DNA of 64,000 nt from Gp7-AA6 sp036001245. GTDB lineage: Bacteria; Acidobacteriota; Thermoanaerobaculia; UBA5066; Gp7-AA6. Shown one piece after another: positions 57,610-64,000 of this stretch (its first letter is position 1; every line of letters begins with the position of its first letter). The notes under the pieces are model-generated. The model was not told the DNA's origin, searched no databases, and saw only the letters and a list, made by a program, of their open reading frames with translations. The translations under genes were made by a program, and so were the position numbers. The stretch lies in contig DASYUL010000142.1 in the NCBI GenBank assembly GCA_036001245.1, positions 25,021 through 89,020 on the forward strand. Reading direction: 5' to 3'.

Positions 57610-57680
57610 TTTCGGATATTTCGGTACGCTTGCGCATCAACCAGTGAGACATCCGTCTCAGGCGTCCCGAAGCGTCCGGA
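57610..57680. repeat. Palindromic repeat unit, copy 2
   Basis: Shares TTTCGGTACG, GCATCAACCA and GGCGTCCCGAAGCGTCC with 54870-54940 in the same order and spacing; the middle differs. It begins 13 bases beyond the tRNA-Gly fragment. Confidence 0.6.
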
Positions 57681-57701
57681 AGCCGAACTCCTCGGTGATC
57701 G

Positions 57702-58139
57702 GTCGGTATAAGCGGACAGATAGTCGGCCAGTTCGTAGTACGGTCGAAACCGAGAAATCAGGACGTTGATCCCGAGAGCACCGAGGACTTCCGCGCCATC
57801 GAGGAAGTCGGCATGGTCGACACCGACGTCCTGGGTCGATAGGCCGCGGAGCGTCATTTCGGCGAGCACGACCGGCTGCTCTCCCTGCACCTGCGGTTCG
57901 GAGAGAAACTGATCGCGCGCCCGCTCGAGCAGATCGACCGTGAGCTTGGTTGGCGGCCGGAAGGTTCCACGCTCCACGAGGACCGGCCTTTTGTGGAGGA
58001 CCTCGGAGGGCTGCTTCACTTCGCCGGCCGCAGTGAACATCGCAGCGTCGGTCAATCCTTGCTCGACGAGCTGGAGGCTCATGAGCCGGTTGTCGACCCC
58101 CGCGAACGCCGGCCCCGAGAACTTGATCAGGTCGAGCCG
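57702..58139 (-). pseudogene. Fragment of a conserved protein, C-terminus lost
   Basis: In frame from just after the MetE-like stop the minus strand reads RLDLIKFSGPAFAGVDNRLM, then SLQLVEQGLTDAAMFTAAGE, and a patterned sequence to LADYLSAYTD, where resemblance to protein stops and the repeat sequence begins. The first usable start is ATG at 58082. It looks like the C-terminal part of a larger widespread protein that I cannot name with certainty. The loss of the end coincides with the repeat/tRNA-fragment junction. Confidence 0.5.
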
Positions 58140-59204
58140 TCAGAGGCCGAGCTTGCGCGACGCCATCTCCGTACCGGCGACGCGCGAGCGGATCTTGGCA
58201 AATGCAGTGTCCCGAGACGTCGAGGTATCGTCGCCGAACGGAGAGAACCCGCAGTCGTCGGTCGAACCGAGGCGCGCCGGATCGATAAACTTCGCCGCCT
58301 CGAGAACGCGATCCCGAACCTGTTCGGCGGTCTCGACATTCGGATCGATCGGATCGGTGACGCCGACGAAGATTCTGCGATCTCCTCGAGCGTGCTCGGC
58401 GAGAATCCCGAGCACCCGCGGCCGGTCCTTCTCGCTCGCGAGCTGCACGTAGAAGTTCCCGACGTTCAACCGGAAGAGGTACGGCAGAAGCTCGGCGTAA
58501 TCCACGTCTGCGCTATGCGTCGAGTCCTGGTCTCCTCCGGGACACGTGTGAACGCCCAGCCGTCGCCTCTCGTCCTCGGTGAACGGCGCGAGCACGCGGT
58601 TGTTGAGGTCGACGAAAGAACCGAGCAGGTTCGTCGACGGGTCGAGCTTGACGGCGAGCCGCCCTTCGGTGAAGTCGATCTGGACCACGGTCGCGCCCGA
58701 ATCGAGCGATCTCCGGATGTCGATCTGCGCCTCGCGAACGAGGTCGTCCAGGAAGGCCTCGCGCGTGTATCCCGGAATGCCGGCCTGCGGATAGAGAAGG
58801 CTCAGGGCGGAGGCGGAGATCACGGCTTGCTTGACCGGCACTCGCGCGTACTTTCTCGCCCCCTCGAGGTAACTCGACGCGTACGTCGCGTAGCGGAAAG
58901 GCCCACCGGTCAGGACCGGAAGCTGCCTCGTGTGGCCGTCCTCGAACGGAATGGTCACGCCCCCCGGCGCGAGGTTTTTCGCACCATGGATCGGGTACGT
59001 CGCGAACGAAGGCTTGCGCTGCTCGCCGTCGCTGATCACGGGCGAACCCGTCTCCTCGAAACGCCGGATCGTGTCGCGCACGGCGGCATCGAACAGAGAC
59101 TCCATGCGATCGGAGGAGAGGTTTCCGGACGCAAACGCCCGCATGCCTTCGATCAGCTCGGGAGGACGCGGAATGCTGCCGACGGGCTCGGTCGGAATTG
59201 GCAT
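58140..59204 (-). CDS. MetE-like cobalamin-independent methionine synthase C-terminal domain protein
   Basis: 354 residues from the ATG at 59204: MPIPTEPVGSIPRPPELIEG opens the UROD/MetE barrel. Zinc-ligand motifs are GVHTCPGGDQD and the late Cys in STDDCGFSPF, with VQIDFTEGRLAVK between. It is a stand-alone C-terminal-type domain that would transfer a methyl group to a thiol; the natural donor and acceptor of these short forms are often unknown, and it lacks MetE's N-terminal half. The gene follows the kinase-propeller gene by 5 bases. Confidence 0.85.
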   Translation of the reverse strand: MPIPTEPVGSIPRPPELIEGMRAFASGNLSSDRMESLFDAAVRDTIRRFEETGSPVISDGEQRKPSFATYPIHGAKNLAPGGVTIPFEDGHTRQLPVLTGGPFRYATYASSYLEGARKYARVPVKQAVISASALSLLYPQAGIPGYTREAFLDDLVREAQIDIRRSLDSGATVVQIDFTEGRLAVKLDPSTNLLGSFVDLNNRVLAPFTEDERRRLGVHTCPGGDQDSTHSADVDYAELLPYLFRLNVGNFYVQLASEKDRPRVLGILAEHARGDRRIFVGVTDPIDPNVETAEQVRDRVLEAAKFIDPARLGSTDDCGFSPFGDDTSTSRDTAFAKIRSRVAGTEMASRKLGL

Positions 59205-59209
59205 GGCGG

Positions 59210-61867
59210 TCAACGCCCGAGCTCCGACTGCCAGTTCAGGACGACATTCGTCGGCGTCAGAGCCTCGCGCCCGAGCGGAGCGACGAAGAGGAACCGCTCT
59301 CCGCTGCCCGAGACCACGTATTTGTTGCGCGCGATGCCGGGCTGGACCCGGGCCGGGAAGAGCGGCTGCGGGATGCCGGCTTTGAAGGTCTCGCCGGCCT
59401 CGACGTCCACCGCCATGAGCTTCTGGTCCGCCGCTCGGTAGAAGATCTTCTTTCCGTCGGCGCTCCACGCCGGGTCCGAGCCGCCGGAGCTCGACACCTG
59501 CCACTTGCCGCTGGCGACCGGGAAGGACTGCACGTAGATCTCCCCGCGTCCGGACTCGTTCGACTGGTACGCGACGAACCGACCGTCCGGCGAGAATTTC
59601 GGCATGAGCTCTGCGAACGCCCCGACGACGATCGGGATCGGCTTGCGGTCGCCGAACGTGGGCAGCGCCCACGAGTTCCAGCCCGTCTTCTGGTTCTGCG
59701 ACGCGAAGGCGATGTAGCGCCCGTCTCCCGACCAGTCGGTTGGGAACTTCTGCTCGTCGCTCTTGAGCAGGATCTTCTCCTCGCCCTGGCCGCTCGCCGG
59801 CTTCTCGAAGAGGTCGGGAGTTCCGTTGCGGTCCGAGCGAAACACGACCGTATTGCCATCCGGAGACCAGATCGGAATCCCGTTGTTGCCGTCCCCGAAC
59901 GTGAAGCGCGAGTTGACTCCGCGCGCGAGATCCCGGATCCAGATGTCGGTCTTTCCGCTGCGGGGATCGTTCAGGTCGAAGACCAGCCGGTCGGCGGTCT
60001 TCGAGAGGGCCGGGTTGGCGTACTCGCCCCGATCCCCCAGAGCGTCGAGCTCTTTACCGGAAGGGTCCACCCAGAGGAGCCTCGCCCCAGCCTCTCCCGT
60101 TCGATAGGCAAGAGTGCCGTCCCGCGAAACCGAAAACGTCGCGAGGCCGACGCTGTCGGTTCCGATGTGCTCCGCGAGCGGGATGGGCTCCCCCTGCGTC
60201 CGAAGAGCCTTCGGGTCGAAGCGCTGCGCGACGAGCGTCTTGTCCCGGACAAAGAGAAGGTAGCCGGGCGGCGCATAGGTGACGAGGGTCTGGGCCGGGG
60301 CGAACGGCTTCGAGTCGGCCGAGTCGAGGGTGCCGACGCGGTAGGCGCTGTCCTCCCGCTTCGTGCCGATGGCCATGAAGAGGAAGTGCCGGCCGTCCGG
60401 CAGGAACTCGGGCCAGCCGACCTGGCCGTCCTTCCCGGCGGTTTCCGTTTTCACCGCGACGGTCGGCGTCCCGCCCGCGGCGGGCACGCGGTAGATGGGA
60501 TCCTTTCCCGTGCCGTCGTAGAGGATGACTCCCTGCGAGCTCCAGCTCCCGTCGGCGCCCGTCGGCGCGTCGCAGATCTTCTGCGCGGGGCCGCCGGTCA
60601 CCTCGATCTTCTTCAACTTCCCCTCGGCGATGAAACCGAGGAAACGGCTGTCGGGAGACCAGAACGGCCGCCCGGTTCCCTCCGTTCCGTTCAGAGGCTG
60701 CGCGGTCAGCGCGTTCAACGGCCGCACCCAGATCCGGGTCTTTCCCTCCGAGTCCGTCGCGCTGAACGCGAGGTAGCGCCCGTCCGGGGACACGCGCGGA
60801 GCGTCGATGGCGATGACTCCTTCGGGCGCCGCGACCTCGAACCGGACGGCGCGCGGGGGCGCTGGCGCGCGGCGGACGAATCCGAATCCGAGCGCTGCCG
60901 CCGCGACGACCGCCGCCGCGGCGACGCCCCAGGCGAGGCGCTCGCGGCTCTTGCGGCGCGCGGCGACGGGCGCCGGTACGCCCGCCTGCGACCCGCCCTC
61001 CGCGATCCACTGGAGCTGCAGCTTGACGTCGTGCGCCGTCTGGAAGCGGTCCTCCGGGTCCTTCGCGAGGCACGTCTTGACGACCCGGTTGACGGCGGGC
61101 GGAATCATCGGGGCGATCTCGGTGACGGACTGTGGGTCGTCGCGGAGGATCGATCCGGCGAGGCTCGCCTGGCTCTTGCCGGAGAATGCCTTTTTTCCGG
61201 TCGCCATCTCGTAGAGGACGGCGCCGAACGCGAAGATGTCGGAACGGGCGTCGGCCTCTCCGCCTTCGAGCTGCTCGGGCGCCATGTACTGAAACGTCCC
61301 GAGAACCGTGCCCCGCTCCGTCAGAGGTGCGCTCGCCTGCGCCTGCGTGCCCAGACGCGAGACGCCGGAAAGCGATTCGCCGCGCGCGGCCGCCTGGAAC
61401 TTCGCGAGGCCGAAGTCCAGGAGCTTGACCCCGGACTTCGTCAGCATGACGTTGCCGGGCTTCAGGTCCCGGTGCACGATTCCCTGCCGGTGCGCCTTGT
61501 CCAGGGCATCGGCGATCTCGATGCCGTAGCGCAGGAGCTGTTCGGCCGGCAGAGCGCCCTTGTCCAGCCGCTGGGCCAGCGTCTCTCCCTCGAGGTACTC
61601 CATGACCAGGTAGTCGCGGTCTCCGTCGCGGCCGACGTCGTAGAGCGCGCAGATGTGCGGGTGGGAGATCTGCGAGATCGTCTTGGCCTCGCGCTCGAAG
61701 CGCTGGCGCAGATCCGCGTCGGAGGTCAGATGCTCCGGGAGCACCTTGATGGCGACGGTCCTCTCGAGCCGCGTGTCCCGCGCCCGGTAGACCTCGCCCA
61801 TTCCGCCGGCGCCGATCGCCGAAAGGATCTCGTAGGGACCGAGCCGGGAACCTGCTGCAAGCGTCAC
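59210..61867 (-). CDS. Ser/Thr protein kinase with a TolB/PD40 beta-propeller sensor
   Basis: 885 residues. Kinase domain about 10-275: IGAGGMGEVYRARD, VHRDLKPGN near 131-139, LLDFGLAKF, TFQYMAPEQLEGG. A transmembrane helix lies near 312-332. Residues about 340-885 are WD40/PD40-type blades with repeated (V/W)SPDGRYLAF, WSPDSRFLGF, WSPDGNTVVF and FSPDGRFVAY. Placed outside the membrane, the propeller may bind a protein or glycan. Its N-terminus is nearly the same as that of the kinase at 54992, so they are paralogues with swapped sensor halves. Confidence 0.93.
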   Translation of the reverse strand: MTLAAGSRLGPYEILSAIGAGGMGEVYRARDTRLERTVAIKVLPEHLTSDADLRQRFEREAKTISQISHPHICALYDVGRDGDRDYLVMEYLEGETLAQRLDKGALPAEQLLRYGIEIADALDKAHRQGIVHRDLKPGNVMLTKSGVKLLDFGLAKFQAAARGESLSGVSRLGTQAQASAPLTERGTVLGTFQYMAPEQLEGGEADARSDIFAFGAVLYEMATGKKAFSGKSQASLAGSILRDDPQSVTEIAPMIPPAVNRVVKTCLAKDPEDRFQTAHDVKLQLQWIAEGGSQAGVPAPVAARRKSRERLAWGVAAAAVVAAAALGFGFVRRAPAPPRAVRFEVAAPEGVIAIDAPRVSPDGRYLAFSATDSEGKTRIWVRPLNALTAQPLNGTEGTGRPFWSPDSRFLGFIAEGKLKKIEVTGGPAQKICDAPTGADGSWSSQGVILYDGTGKDPIYRVPAAGGTPTVAVKTETAGKDGQVGWPEFLPDGRHFLFMAIGTKREDSAYRVGTLDSADSKPFAPAQTLVTYAPPGYLLFVRDKTLVAQRFDPKALRTQGEPIPLAEHIGTDSVGLATFSVSRDGTLAYRTGEAGARLLWVDPSGKELDALGDRGEYANPALSKTADRLVFDLNDPRSGKTDIWIRDLARGVNSRFTFGDGNNGIPIWSPDGNTVVFRSDRNGTPDLFEKPASGQGEEKILLKSDEQKFPTDWSGDGRYIAFASQNQKTGWNSWALPTFGDRKPIPIVVGAFAELMPKFSPDGRFVAYQSNESGRGEIYVQSFPVASGKWQVSSSGGSDPAWSADGKKIFYRAADQKLMAVDVEAGETFKAGIPQPLFPARVQPGIARNKYVVSGSGERFLFVAPLGREALTPTNVVLNWQSELGR

Positions 61868-61939
61868 TTCGCCTCCTGTCGGATTCGGGTCGCCGAATCA
61901 TATGTTGCAGGCCAGGGAGTAGGCTGCGCAGACGTCTTC

Positions 61940-63040
<1,101 letters not shown>

Positions 63041-63060
63041 CGCCGGTGCTTTCCAAAGGA

Positions 63061-63066
63061 TATAAA
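63061..63066 (+). promoter_or_regulatory. Candidate -10 box (TATAAA) in the divergent region
   Basis: TATAAA lies 30 bases before the ATG at 63097; the reverse strand of the same site offers TATATC for the YcaQ-like gene. No good -35 is seen for either. Confidence 0.25.
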
Positions 63067-63096
63067 AGGGTCGAAGACTTCTCGAGTGGAGGATCC

Positions 63097-64000
63097 ATGA
63101 AGCAGAATCGAATTCGGTTTTCGTTTCTCGCGGCTCTCGCCGTCCTTTTCATCGGGCCGGCCTCGTCCGCGTCCGGCGCGCGAGCGACCGCGAAGCCGCC
63201 CATCGAGTCGCGCTCGTCCGAGGTCGACGGGGTTCGGATCCACTACCGGATGGGCGGAAGCGGGTCCCCGCTGATCCTGCTCCACGGATACGCCGAGACC
63301 TCGCGCATGTGGATTCCGATCATGCCGCGGCTGACCGGGCGGTTCCGCGTGATCGCCCCGGATCTTCCGGGAATCGGAGACTCGGCGATTCCGCGCGACG
63401 GGCTCGACATGAAGACCTCGGCGATCCGCATTCACGCGCTCGCGCGATCGCTCGGCATCTCGAAGGCCCGAGTCGTCGGCCACGACATCGGGCTCATGGT
63501 CGCCTACGCGTATGCGGCGATGTATCCCGCGGAGACGGAGAAGCTCGTCGTGATGGACGCCTTCCTGCCGGGCGTGGGTTCCTGGGAGACGGTCTACGAC
63601 GACCCGCGGAACTGGCACTTCCGCTTCAACGGGCCGACCCCGGAAAAGCTCGTCCAGGGACGGGAGCGCACGTACTTCGAGCACTACTGGAACGACTTCG
63701 CCGCCGACGGGACGCACTCGATTCCGGAGGCGGACCGGAGGGCTTACGCCGCCGCATACGCCGGGCCGGGACGGATGCGGGCAGGATGGGCTTATTTCGT
63801 CTCGTTCCCGCAAGCGGCTCGAGACTTCGCCGAGCTGTCCCGAACACGCCTGAAGATGCCAGTCTTCGCGATCGGTGGGGAGAAGTCACTCGGCGAATTT
63901 CTGGGGCACCAGATGAAGCTCGTCGCGTCGGACGTCCGGGTGGTCGTAGTCAAGAACTCCGGGCACTGGCTGCTGGAGGAGCGGCCCGTGGAAACGACGA
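63097..64000 (+). CDS. Secreted alpha/beta hydrolase, epoxide hydrolase/dehalogenase-like (3' end outside window)
   Basis: Frame open from the ATG, with GGAGG six bases upstream, to the right edge: 301 codons. A signal peptide (MKQNRIRFSFLAALAVLFIG...SASG) is followed by ILLHGYAETSRMW, APDLPGIGDSA and the nucleophile elbow VVGHDIGLM with Asp130 in place of Ser, as in epoxide hydrolases and haloacetate dehalogenases. The His is in NSGHWLLEERP near the right edge. Cap-domain Tyr residues (TYFEHYWNDF) are present. It lacks perhaps ten C-terminal residues. Confidence 0.85.
   Translation, partial: MKQNRIRFSFLAALAVLFIGPASSASGARATAKPPIESRSSEVDGVRIHYRMGGSGSPLILLHGYAETSRMWIPIMPRLTGRFRVIAPDLPGIGDSAIPRDGLDMKTSAIRIHALARSLGISKARVVGHDIGLMVAYAYAAMYPAETEKLVVMDAFLPGVGSWETVYDDPRNWHFRFNGPTPEKLVQGRERTYFEHYWNDFAADGTHSIPEADRRAYAAAYAGPGRMRAGWAYFVSFPQAARDFAELSRTRLKMPVFAIGGEKSLGEFLGHQMKLVASDVRVVVVKNSGHWLLEERPVETT

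Noticed and set aside
57551..57640. Complete tRNA-Gly gene
   Set aside because: The 5' acceptor strand, D arm and 5' anticodon stem are missing; only the 3' half is present.

Overview
The window is a high-G+C (about two thirds by eye), gene-dense bacterial chromosome segment. Several features point to a diderm, most likely an Acidobacteriota-type soil or sediment lineage. There is a beta-barrel protein with a signal peptide and a C-terminal Phe. There are Hanks-type kinases that begin with the '(M)TL.AGSRLGPYEI' N-terminus and carry TPR or TolB-like sensor halves, and an IPTL-CTERM surface protein. The phylum is an inference; no rRNA or complete tRNA is present.

Layout. 0-3.4 kb: a DegT aminotransferase running off the left edge, then a coupled glycosyltransferase / ChbG-type deacetylase / methyltransferase set. 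3.4-7.2 kb: a PIG-V-like membrane mannosyltransferase, and a LigD end-joining enzyme split into three overlapping genes (phosphoesterase, ligase, polymerase). 7.3-23.1 kb: a co-directional run of envelope-glycan genes. It is dominated by very large GT-C-like membrane proteins of the poorly understood Chlor_Arch_YYY (DUF2298/TIGR03662) and TIGR03663 families, two of which are fused to NHL beta-propellers, with a membrane-anchored stand-alone propeller between them. 23.2-30.7 kb: a seven-gene minus-strand operon (two GT2 enzymes, Gfo/Idh/MocA dehydrogenase, hexapeptide acetyltransferase, GT39-like protein, UGM-like flavoprotein, UbiA-type prenyltransferase), also for surface polysaccharide. 30.9-34.4 kb: a Ser/Thr kinase convergent with an outer-membrane barrel. 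34.6-43.7 kb: a MalK-like ATPase, then a glycogen/maltodextrin operon (malQ, glgP, GH57, glgB, an HTH-TPR protein) with Ku directly upstream. 44.7-49.3 kb: UBP zinc finger, MOSC, DUF72, an IPTL-CTERM mucin-like protein, and an SPFH/NfeD pair. 49.3-57.7 kb: an accessory block bracketed by two directly repeated fragments resembling the 3' half of a tRNA-Gly. It holds gene remnants, a chloroperoxidase-like hydrolase, a sulfite-oxidase-like molybdoprotein, a cNMP-glutaredoxin-thioredoxin-reductase fusion, CapA, and a kinase-TPR protein. 57.7-64 kb: MetE-like protein, kinase with a beta-propeller, YcaQ-like protein, and a secreted alpha/beta hydrolase running off the right edge.

How the genes work together. 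Polyprenyl-phosphate-sugar synthesis (DPM-like GT2s, UbiA) would supply lipid-linked donors. The GT-C-like membrane proteins would use them outside the membrane, where the fused NHL propellers would lie. The GT4, methyltransferase, epimerase, acetyltransferase and aminotransferase genes modify or make the sugars. The three LigD parts would work with Ku, 36 kb away. Most genes are linked by 4-nt ATGA/GTGA/TTGA overlaps.

The strongest candidate for something undescribed is the NHL-fused GT-C cluster at 7.3-21.2 kb. Also notable are several families of small repeats that enter coding frames (heptamer arrays and palindromic REP-like elements), and the tRNA-Gly-fragment-bounded block.
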